Below, in pieces: positions 34,045-41,772 of a DNA stretch of 64,000 nucleotides. Below the pieces are notes generated by a model, which made no database searches, was not told the origin of the DNA, and saw only the letters and a program-made list of their open reading frames with translations. The translations under genes were made by a program, and so were the position numbers. How positions within the stretch are numbered: the stretch's first letter is position 1; each line of letters starts with the position of its first letter. Origin of the DNA: MGBC124762 sp048201935 (lineage in GTDB: Bacteria; Bacillota; Clostridia; Oscillospirales; Oscillospiraceae); NCBI GenBank assembly GCA_048201935.1, contig DBFBGR010000013.1:1-64000 (forward strand), in the 5' to 3' direction.

Positions 34045-35880
34045 ATGTGCGGCATCGTTGGCTTTTGGGATGAAAACGCGTCCTATGACCGGGATAAGAC
34101 CCTCCGGGCCATGGCGGACCGCATCGTCCACCGGGGCCCGGACTCCGACGGCTATTTTGTGGAAAAGGCCGCCGCGCTGGGCTTTCGGCGGCTTTCCATC
34201 ATCGACTTAGACGGCGGCACCCAGCCCATCTTCAACGAGGATGAGAGCCTGGTCATCACCTTCAACGGAGAAATTTACAATTTTCAAGAGCTGAGGGCCG
34301 AGCTGGAAGCCAAGGGCCACGTCTTCTCCACCCGGGCCGACACCGAGGTCATCCTCCACGGCTACGAGGAGTGGGGAGAGGATGTGCCCACGCATCTCAG
34401 GGGCATGTTCGCCTTCGTGATCTACGACCGCAAGAGCGAGACTCTCTTTGGGGCCCGGGACATCTTCGGCATCAAGCCCTTTTACTACTACCAAAACGCC
34501 GGGGCCTTCCTCTACGCCAGCGAGATCAAGGCCCTTTTGGACCACCCCCGGTTTGAAAAGCGGCTGGACCAAAGCAAGCTGGGGACCTACCTGTGCTTTG
34601 AGTACCTGCCCAATGAGGACACCCTTTTTGAAGGGGTAAAAAAGCTCCCCGCGGGTCACAGCTTCACCCTCCGCAAGGGAGAGCTTTCCATTCGGCCCTA
34701 CTTCACCATCCGCTATCATATCGACGAAACGAAGTCCATGTCCGACTGGGAGACCATCATCGAGGACACCTTCCGGGCCTCCTGCCGGGCCCACCGCATC
34801 GCCGACGTAAAGGTGGGGTGCTTTTTAAGCTCGGGGGTGGATTCGTCCTACGTCACCCGGCTTTTGCAGGACGATATGGACGTGCGGGCCTTCTCCATCG
34901 GCTACGCCGAGGAGAAATACAGCGAGCTTGCCCACGCCAAGGAGCTGGCGGACAAGATCGGCGTGGAGTGCATCACCCGCACCATCACCGCCCGGGACTT
35001 CTTTGACGCCGTGCCCAACGTCCAGTACCACATGGACGAGCCCCTGCCCAACCCCTCGGCCATCCCCCTCTACTACCTGACCCAGATGGCGGCCAAATAT
35101 GTGAAGGTGGTCCTCTCCGGCGAGGGGGCGGACGAGCTCTTTGGCGGGTATAATTTCTACAAGGAATGCCTGGATTTCGAGCGCTACATGAAGCTGCCCC
35201 AGTTCCTCCGCTCCGCTGCCGGCGGCGTGGCGGCCCATTTGCCCGACTTCCACGGCAAGCGCTTTTTGACCCGGGGCCGTCTGCCCCTGGAGCGGCGGTA
35301 TCTGCGCAACAACTATAACTTCCAGTATCCCGAGTTGGACCAGTATCTGGCCTGCGAGTATGACCGCACTGAGCCCTGGCGGCTCACCAAGCCCTATTTC
35401 GACGAGGTCGCCGGCGAGGACGAGGTCACCCGGATGCAGTACGCCGATATGCGGGGCTGGCTGCCCTATGACATCCTCCAAAAGGCGGATAAGATGTCTA
35501 TGGCGGCCTCCCTGGAGTTGCGGGTGCCCTTTTTGGACCGGGAGGTGCTGGACGTGGCCCTCTCCATCCCAAGCCGCTGCCGGGTCACCAAGGACATGAC
35601 CAAGGTGGCCCTCCGTCGGGCGGCGGGGAAGGTGCTGCCGGAAAAGAGCGCGAAAATGCCCAAGATCGGCTTCATCACGCCGCTGAACGACTGGCTGCGC
35701 CAGGACGAGTTTTATACCAGGATCCGGGACCGCTTTCACAGTCCCCAGGCGGCGGAGTTCTTCCGCGTGGACGCGCTGGACGGCCTTTTGGAGACCCACC
35801 ACGGCGGCCACAACGGCGGCATGAAGAGAATTTGGAGTATTTACTCATTTCTTGAGTGGTACAACCAATTTTTCGCGTGA
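34045..35880 (+). CDS. asnB: Asparagine synthetase (glutamine-hydrolysing), AsnB/AsnH type
   Basis: 611 residues, ATG after AAGGAGGAG. The Ntn glutaminase domain has the nucleophile Cys2 (MCGIVGFW) and RLSIIDLDGG; the synthetase domain has the PP-loop FLSSGVDSSYVTRLL and LSGEGADELFGGYNFY. It transfers ammonia from glutamine to an activated carboxylate, making Asn or amidating another molecule. It lies 13 bp behind the D-aspartate-ligase-like gene in one operon, so its real target could be D-Asp on a peptidoglycan precursor, as for AsnH of lactic acid bacteria. Free asparagine synthesis is the plain alternative. Confidence 0.88.
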   Translation: MCGIVGFWDENASYDRDKTLRAMADRIVHRGPDSDGYFVEKAAALGFRRLSIIDLDGGTQPIFNEDESLVITFNGEIYNFQELRAELEAKGHVFSTRADTEVILHGYEEWGEDVPTHLRGMFAFVIYDRKSETLFGARDIFGIKPFYYYQNAGAFLYASEIKALLDHPRFEKRLDQSKLGTYLCFEYLPNEDTLFEGVKKLPAGHSFTLRKGELSIRPYFTIRYHIDETKSMSDWETIIEDTFRASCRAHRIADVKVGCFLSSGVDSSYVTRLLQDDMDVRAFSIGYAEEKYSELAHAKELADKIGVECITRTITARDFFDAVPNVQYHMDEPLPNPSAIPLYYLTQMAAKYVKVVLSGEGADELFGGYNFYKECLDFERYMKLPQFLRSAAGGVAAHLPDFHGKRFLTRGRLPLERRYLRNNYNFQYPELDQYLACEYDRTEPWRLTKPYFDEVAGEDEVTRMQYADMRGWLPYDILQKADKMSMAASLELRVPFLDREVLDVALSIPSRCRVTKDMTKVALRRAAGKVLPEKSAKMPKIGFITPLNDWLRQDEFYTRIRDRFHSPQAAEFFRVDALDGLLETHHGGHNGGMKRIWSIYSFLEWYNQFFA

Positions 35881-35919
35881 CAAAGACCCTATTTCACATG
35901 GAAGGGTGGTGGAGATAGC

Positions 35920-37500
35920 ATGAAAAAGGAACGGAAAAATTCTTTCCTGGGGGGCATGGCCACCATGGCGGTGGCCCTGGCCATCGTCAAGGTCATCGGC
36001 GCGGTCTATAAGATCCCCATTCGCAACATCCTGGGGGACAGCTATACCGACTTCCAAAACGCCTATGACATCTACACCCTTTTGCTCACCATCTCCATCA
36101 CCGGCCTGCCCGCCGCCCTTTCCAAGATGGTGGCGGCCAACCACGCCGTGGGCCGGGAACGCCAAGTGGCCAAGATCTTCCGGGTGGCCCTGGCGGCCTT
36201 CTTCGGCCTGGGCTTTGTGTCCTTTTTGGTCATGTTCTTCGGCGCTGATTGGCTGGCCGATTGGATGAACGATACCCAGGCCGCCCAGGCCATTCGGTAC
36301 TTAGCTCCAGCCGCCATCTGCGTTAGCTGCGTCAGTGCCTTCCGGGGCTTCTTCCAGGGGCATGGCAATATGCGCCCCAGCGCGGTGAGCCAAGTCATCG
36401 AGGCCCTGGGCAAACTGGTCATTGGTCTTCCCTTGGCCATGATGGCGGTCAACGCCGGAAAGGGCGACCAGGCCGCCGCCCTGGCTATTCTGGGGGTGAC
36501 CCTGGGCTCGGCGCTGACCTTGGTCTATATGCTCTGGTGCTATGGCCGCCGGTCCCGATACCGGGACCGCTCCGGGGGAGATGTTACTTCCTCCAAGGCT
36601 GTTTTGCGTGAGCTCTTGCCCATCGCCATCCCCATCACCCTGACCTCGGCGGCGGTGAGCCTCATCAACACCATTGACGCGGCTTTGGTCCAGGGACGGC
36701 TCCAGGACGCTCTTTTGATGACCGAGGACCAGTCCCGGAGCCTCTACGCCGCCTACGCCGGAGCAAAAAACATCTACAACCTGCCCGCCTCGTTTATGAT
36801 GGCGGTGACGGTGTCGGTGATCCCGGCGGTGTCCGCCGCCTTGGCCATCAACCAGCGCCGTCAGGCCGCCAAGGTGGTCCGGGCCTCCTACCACATCACC
36901 GCGCTGCTGGTCTTCCCCATGGGGGTGGGCATGAGCGTGTTGGCTGAGCCCATCGTGCGGCTTTTGTACAGCGCCGGCGACCCGGAGCTCACCGGGCAGC
37001 TTCTGACTATTTTGGGCGTTGCCTCTATCTTTGTGTGCCTTTCGTCGGTGAGCAACTCGGTCATGCAGGCCTACGGACATCAAAGCTTGCCCGTGCTGGT
37101 GATGATCGGCGCGGGGCTTGTGATGCTGGCGGTGGACTACATCTTGGTGGGCACGCCCTCCATCGGCATCTTCGGCTCGCCCATCGGCACGCTGTGCTGC
37201 TTCGGCATCGCCACGGTGGCCGACCTGGTCCTCATCCGCCGCCTGGTGCCCCATCCGCCCCGGTATTTTCGGCTGTTCTTCGGCCCGGCCCTGGCTACGG
37301 CGGGCATGGCCCTGGCCGCCTGGGGCAGCTACCGCCTAGCCCGGCTGGCGGTGGGCAACGCCATCGCGCTGTGCGTGGCCATCCTCTGCGCCGTGGCGGT
37401 ATACGCCTTCTTGGTGGTGTGGCTGAAGATGCTCAGCCGCAGCGAGCTCCAGCTCATGCCCAAGGGGGACAAGATCGCCGACCTGTTGAAGCTGCCGTAA
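35920..37500 (+). CDS. MOP-superfamily lipid flippase, SpoVB/MurJ type
   Basis: 526 residues, ATG with GGAGAT-like site upstream; about 14 membrane helices. The start (FLGGMATMAVALAIVKVIGAVYKIPI) and YxxYTLLLTISITGLPAALSKMVA, then SAFRGFFQGHGNMRPSAVSQ and LPASFMMAVTVSVIPAVS, are typical of the SpoVB/YtgP branch of polysaccharide and lipid II flippases. It is the third gene of the operon with the D-Asp-ligase-like and asparagine synthetase genes, which fits transport of a modified peptidoglycan precursor. It converges on the XrtG operon. Confidence 0.88.
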   Translation: MKKERKNSFLGGMATMAVALAIVKVIGAVYKIPIRNILGDSYTDFQNAYDIYTLLLTISITGLPAALSKMVAANHAVGRERQVAKIFRVALAAFFGLGFVSFLVMFFGADWLADWMNDTQAAQAIRYLAPAAICVSCVSAFRGFFQGHGNMRPSAVSQVIEALGKLVIGLPLAMMAVNAGKGDQAAALAILGVTLGSALTLVYMLWCYGRRSRYRDRSGGDVTSSKAVLRELLPIAIPITLTSAAVSLINTIDAALVQGRLQDALLMTEDQSRSLYAAYAGAKNIYNLPASFMMAVTVSVIPAVSAALAINQRRQAAKVVRASYHITALLVFPMGVGMSVLAEPIVRLLYSAGDPELTGQLLTILGVASIFVCLSSVSNSVMQAYGHQSLPVLVMIGAGLVMLAVDYILVGTPSIGIFGSPIGTLCCFGIATVADLVLIRRLVPHPPRYFRLFFGPALATAGMALAAWGSYRLARLAVGNAIALCVAILCAVAVYAFLVVWLKMLSRSELQLMPKGDKIADLLKLP

Positions 37501-37510
37501 AAGTGGGATA

Positions 37511-37547
37511 AAAAGACGCTTCCTCGTGACGAGGAAGCGTCTTTTTT
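37511..37547. terminator. Bidirectional terminator, flippase operon and XrtG operon
   Basis: AAAAGACGCTTCCTCG and CGAGGAAGCGTCTTTT pair perfectly around TGA with A- and T-runs on the two sides. Confidence 0.92.
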
Positions 37548-37549
37548 GT

Positions 37550-40201
37550 TTACTGCGCGTCCGGGGCCTGTTCCGAAGACGTGTCCTCCGGGGGCTGGCT
37601 CTCGGCCTGAGCCTGGCGCTGGGCCAGGGACCGGAGCCGTTTTTTCATCACCACCAGGTACCCTGCCGTCAGGGCTACTCCCACCAGGGTCATGGCAAGG
37701 CTGGGGAGCAGGTAGGGGTAGACCAGCCGGATCACGGTGCGGCCCTGGTCCACCACGGTGAGGTGGTTGACCTCCCGGATGTCCCGGTCGGGGCGGAAAA
37801 TGTCGTGATAGCTCAGGGTGGTGTTCACATTGTCCTTGGGGGAGTCGATGGTGATGACGTTATTGTGGTAATCCACCGTGATGGGCACGATCTCCCGCTG
37901 GGGCAACGCGTTGGGGTCCACCTGTAGCGCGTGGGACAGCAGATGGCCCACCGCCGCGTCCTGGGTCAGGGAGTAGTGGTAGGTGAGGGCCAGGCCGATG
38001 AAGACGATGTTGTCGTTCTTCACCGTACCGTAGAAATCCATCTGCCCCTCGGGCACGTCGGTGATCTTGCCCCAGACCTCATCCAGGCCGTTGACGTACA
38101 CCGTCTGCCAGTCCTCGGCGTAGCCGGCGGGGAAGAGGTCGCAGTACAAAACGCCGTCGATGGTGTCCAGGGCGGGGTAGCCGTTTTGGAAGTTCACCCG
38201 GTTGCAGCTCACGCCCAGGAAGGTCTTGGAGCCGGTGTTCTCCTCGTCGGGCACGCCGTCGGCCAGGATGAGCACCCGGGTGCCGTTTTCACTGAGCCGG
38301 AGCACTAAGTCCTCGGCGGCGGCCTTGTCGTGGTAGGTGAAGCCCGCCAGGTAGAGGGTCTTGTAGTCCTTGAGCTGGTCGAAGGTGTACTCGTCCAGCA
38401 CCACGCCCTGGAGCTCCTCCACCGCCGGGAAGCCCATGGCGATGGTGCCCGCGTCGGTGCCGATGGCGGCGTAATGGTAGGTGCTGATCACGCCGAAGCG
38501 CTCCGGGGCCCGGCGGAGCTTATAGAGCCGGTAGTTTTCGTTGAAGTCGGCCAGGCCGTAGCCCAGACGGGCCGCGGCGGCGTCCAACTGCGCCAGGTCC
38601 CGGGTGGAGGCCCCGCCCAAGGCGGGCCGGAACTCGTTGGGGACGATGACCACGTCGTTGCCCAGCTCCAGGAAGCGGTCAAAGAGGTAGAGGTAATGCT
38701 CATCCTCGGCGGCCTGGTTCAGGTTGACGATGTTGCGGTACTGGGCGGCGGCCTGAACGCCCTGGCCGAAGCTGGTGGGCACGGTGAGCTCGCCGTAGCT
38801 GGAGGAGACGTAGATACCGTCGATCTCGCTGTCGTAGGGGTCCACCATGCTCATGCGCTGGGTGGCCAGCTCCTTGCCCCGGCCAATGAGCATCTCTTCG
38901 GCCAGATAGTCGTGGTAGGCGTCGGGGGAGAGGGGATTGATGGAGTGGGTCACCAGCACGATGATGCACAGCACCTCCACCGCGAAGAGAACGCCAAACA
39001 GCCCCAGCACCCATTTGCGCAGGGACCTCCAGAAAAACAGGGCCACCAGGAAGACGCACAGGGCGATGGAGAGGAACCGGGTCATCCACAGGTACTGGTT
39101 GCCTGGGAGGTAGACCAGAAGCTGATAGGCGGTGGGGGTGCTCAGCAAGAGGATGGTCAGCGCGGTGGCAAAGCCCGGCTTCACGTCCTTTTTCGCGCAG
39201 GAGATGCCCAGCAGGGTCATCACCAGCGCCACCAGACCGTAATAGGGGGCCTCGGCATACAGCCAGCGGTTCCAGACGCCCTCGCCCACAAAGCAGAAGG
39301 GGTCGATGGACATCCGCAGGCCCTGGAAATAGGTGGCCATCACCGCTGAGCTGTCGATGCCGGTGATGCCGCCCTTCAAGGAGGGCAGCAGAGCGACGCC
39401 GTTGAGCAAAAAGGCCAGCAGCACGCACACCACCATCGGCAGGCCGCCCACGCGCTGCTCCCGGGGCAGCTTGGACTGGCCCAGAGCGTGAAACAGCACA
39501 TAGATCAGCAGCGTGATGGCCGCCATGCCGCCCCAGCCGATGTGGCACCACAGCAAAAAGAGGAAGCACAAAATGATCTTGGGTAGGGCGGAAAAGCGTT
39601 TGTCGGGGTCGGTGAAATAGTCGTGGACGTAGACAAAGAGCAGCGGCAGCACCGGCATGGTCATGGCCCGGGCCAGCACGCCCTCGCTGAAAAGCATCTG
39701 CACGCTGGTGTTGGGCACGAAGAACCACAGCGCGCCGATGAACGCGCCCAGCCAAGGGCGGCCATGGGTCCGGCCAATGTGGAGCCAGACCACGGCGTCC
39801 AGGAAGTAGAGGATGCCGGAAAAGAGCAAAAAGCCGCCGTTGACGCTGCCGCCCATGATGGCCTGGCAGCCGGCCAGGATGTAGGCGGGCAGGGGCGACC
39901 AGTACCGCCAGGTCTGCACGCCGTTGTACCAGGCCATGTCCAGCAGGGGGAACCAGTTGCCCTCCCGGGTGATGGACTTGTAGAGAAAATCCCCCCGGTG
40001 GACGTAGAACATGGCGTCGGTGCCGTCCAGATAGTTCCCGCTCTCCGAGGCCAAAAAGGCCACCAGCAGACCGATCATGGCATAGCCCACCACGATGAGG
40101 GCGAAGATGCTCCAGCGCAGGGCCGGGCTCATGCCCGGGCGGTCATTCAGGGTGGCGGCGCGGGTAAAGCCCGCGCCGGCTTCTCGGCGGCCCATTTTCA
40201 T
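37550..40201 (-). CDS. Large membrane protein, 6-pyruvoyl-tetrahydropterin-synthase-related type
   Basis: 883 residues. About 12-13 membrane helices fill the first 460 residues (from WSIFALIVVGYAMIGLLVAF through VLGLFGVLFAVEVLCIIVLV), then comes an extracytoplasmic domain of about 370 residues, one last helix (PYLLPSLAMTLVGVALTAGY) and a charged Gln/Glu/Ser tail. The layout, with DxxFYxHRGD-like text (DAMFYVHRGDFLYKS), matches the PF10131-type membrane proteins named after their pterin-synthase neighbours and is glycosyltransferase-C-like. It overlaps the PTPS-like gene by 4 bp and is the last gene of the XrtG operon. Its role may be in making or moving a glycan for the sorted surface protein; this is inference. 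Confidence 0.8.
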   Translation of the reverse strand: MKMGRREAGAGFTRAATLNDRPGMSPALRWSIFALIVVGYAMIGLLVAFLASESGNYLDGTDAMFYVHRGDFLYKSITREGNWFPLLDMAWYNGVQTWRYWSPLPAYILAGCQAIMGGSVNGGFLLFSGILYFLDAVVWLHIGRTHGRPWLGAFIGALWFFVPNTSVQMLFSEGVLARAMTMPVLPLLFVYVHDYFTDPDKRFSALPKIILCFLFLLWCHIGWGGMAAITLLIYVLFHALGQSKLPREQRVGGLPMVVCVLLAFLLNGVALLPSLKGGITGIDSSAVMATYFQGLRMSIDPFCFVGEGVWNRWLYAEAPYYGLVALVMTLLGISCAKKDVKPGFATALTILLLSTPTAYQLLVYLPGNQYLWMTRFLSIALCVFLVALFFWRSLRKWVLGLFGVLFAVEVLCIIVLVTHSINPLSPDAYHDYLAEEMLIGRGKELATQRMSMVDPYDSEIDGIYVSSSYGELTVPTSFGQGVQAAAQYRNIVNLNQAAEDEHYLYLFDRFLELGNDVVIVPNEFRPALGGASTRDLAQLDAAAARLGYGLADFNENYRLYKLRRAPERFGVISTYHYAAIGTDAGTIAMGFPAVEELQGVVLDEYTFDQLKDYKTLYLAGFTYHDKAAAEDLVLRLSENGTRVLILADGVPDEENTGSKTFLGVSCNRVNFQNGYPALDTIDGVLYCDLFPAGYAEDWQTVYVNGLDEVWGKITDVPEGQMDFYGTVKNDNIVFIGLALTYHYSLTQDAAVGHLLSHALQVDPNALPQREIVPITVDYHNNVITIDSPKDNVNTTLSYHDIFRPDRDIREVNHLTVVDQGRTVIRLVYPYLLPSLAMTLVGVALTAGYLVVMKKRLRSLAQRQAQAESQPPEDTSSEQAPDAQ

Positions 40202-40659
40202 TTCAGCGCCTCGCCCAGGGCCTGGTCCAGCACGTCGGAGAGCACCGCCTGGGCCGAGCGGTCCGCCCCGGTGAGATAGGTCTCGTCCTGGGTGTAGGAG
40301 ATGATAAAGCTCCGGGTGGGGGTCTCCGAGCCCTCGATCTGCTCCAGCGTGCCGCCGGCGTCGGCAATGCGCTGGGAGATGGCGTCGCCAAAATACTCCA
40401 CCATGTTCTCCAGGGTGGGGATAATAGCGTCAAAGGGCTCCACGTCGTTCATGGTCTGGTTCTGATAGGCGGAGAAGAAGGACTCGATGGTCCGCTCATA
40501 GACCGAGAACTGCACGAATTCGCTGTTGGGCAGGACGACATCCAGGATGAACTCCCAGGTGTGGGGGTGGGTCTCGCCCTTTTTGCCGCCGATGATGATG
40601 TAGTGGCTGGCGTTGAGATAGAACTTGAACTTATACTTGCATAGGAGCTTGTTTCTCAT
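40198..40659 (-). CDS. 6-pyruvoyl-tetrahydropterin-synthase-like protein of the XrtG locus
   Basis: 153 residues, ATG after AAAGGACGG. The zinc ligands of the PTPS/QueD fold are there: ASHYII (first His) and THPHTWEF (His-x-His). However, the catalytic Cys that QueD has a few residues before HxH is absent (GGKKGETHPHTW); the only Cys is C7. It therefore is probably not a QueD-type enzyme. It fits the family I recall as TIGR03112, which occurs with Gram-positive exosortase loci. It overlaps both neighbours, so the operon is translated in a coupled way. Confidence 0.78.
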   Translation of the reverse strand: MRNKLLCKYKFKFYLNASHYIIIGGKKGETHPHTWEFILDVVLPNSEFVQFSVYERTIESFFSAYQNQTMNDVEPFDAIIPTLENMVEYFGDAISQRIADAGGTLEQIEGSETPTRSFIISYTQDETYLTGADRSAQAVLSDVLDQALGEALK

Positions 40660-41755
40660 GGTCTACCGTCCTTTCCCAAAAGCTGTCAAAGCACGCGGCC
40701 AAGCCCTCCTCCGGCGGCTGGGTCAGCGTCATGGAATCCAGGAGGGCCACCCCGGGGATGGCGGCGTTTTCCACCACCGCCTGACGCTCCAGTTCCTCCA
40801 CCCGCAGCAGGATGAGCAGGATGTGGGTGTCGTCCAGCAACACCCGTAAGATCTTCTCGTTCATCTGGAGCTGGGTGAACTGCAAGAACTGCTTTTCCTC
40901 CTCGGGGCCCCGGCAGCGCAGGATCAGGAAGGACAGGGGCCAGGGCTCCCGCCCGGTGAGCTTTTCCCAGATCATGGGCAGGGCCATGTGGGTGTAGGCG
41001 GTGCGCCGGGCGTCATAGAGGTCCTCGCGCTGCAGGGCGTGGTTGAGCTTTTCCGTCTGGCGCATGAGGGATTCGTTGGCGCGGTACGCGTCGATGTATT
41101 TCTTTCGGTAGCCGCCGGCCAGATAGGTCAGCAGGTTGATGGCCACCACGAAGGCCACCAGGGCGATGAGGCCCAGGGTGATGAGGTTGATCTTGGCGGT
41201 GAGGTAGGCGTTGTGGTCCAGCACCGTGTCGGCGTTGGTGAGCAGACACACCCGGTAAGGCGCGCCCTGGAAGGTAAACTTCACCCCCGAGGCGATGTAG
41301 GGGTGGATGTCGATCTGGATGGTCTCGTGGGTGACGTGGTCCTGCTCCAGCCGGGAGACAAAGCCCTGGGCGGAGTTGGTCTGATAATAGGTGGCGGTGG
41401 TGAAGCCCTGGTAGCGGTTGGTCTCCATCACGTCCTTGACAAAAATCAGCGACTCGCGCTTGGCCAGGGTCCAGTAGCGGTTGGTGGAGGCGTCCAGGGT
41501 GCCCAGGATCTCCTCGATCTGCGCCTCGGTGCCGCCGCGCTTTTCCGTCAGGTGGATCTGCTCCAGCACCAGTTGGACGTAGCCGTCTTGCTGGTTGGCG
41601 TAAACGTCCAGCACGCCTTGCTCGTAGGTGTTCAACTGGAACCAGGCCCAAAGGGCCACCAGCGCCACGAACAAAAACGATAGCGCCGTCACCACCCAGG
41701 GCCGGACTCCAGCGCCGGGAACGCCCTTTTTCTTGGCCTTTTTTGCCTTCGCCAT
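40631..41755 (-). CDS. Unknown two-helix membrane protein in the XrtG locus
   Basis: 374 residues from the ATG at 41755 (GGGAGGAAC before it; an upstream in-frame TTG lacks a site). A lysine-rich N-terminus (AKKAKKKG) and a membrane helix (about 20-38) are followed by an extracytoplasmic sensor-like region, a second helix (about 182-205) and a cytoplasmic part with a helical linker (RANESLMRQTEKLNHAL). This topology is that of a membrane receptor. The cytoplasmic domain of about 130 residues could be a degenerate GGDEF fold, but no signature is present. I do not recognise the family. Its place between the GT2-LTA-synthase fusion and the PTPS-like gene suggests it senses or organises the surface glycan machinery. 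Confidence 0.6.
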   Translation of the reverse strand: MAKAKKAKKKGVPGAGVRPWVVTALSFLFVALVALWAWFQLNTYEQGVLDVYANQQDGYVQLVLEQIHLTEKRGGTEAQIEEILGTLDASTNRYWTLAKRESLIFVKDVMETNRYQGFTTATYYQTNSAQGFVSRLEQDHVTHETIQIDIHPYIASGVKFTFQGAPYRVCLLTNADTVLDHNAYLTAKINLITLGLIALVAFVVAINLLTYLAGGYRKKYIDAYRANESLMRQTEKLNHALQREDLYDARRTAYTHMALPMIWEKLTGREPWPLSFLILRCRGPEEEKQFLQFTQLQMNEKILRVLLDDTHILLILLRVEELERQAVVENAAIPGVALLDSMTLTQPPEEGLAACFDSFWERTVDHEKQAPMQV

Positions 41756-41772
41756 AGCCTGTTCCTCCCTTC

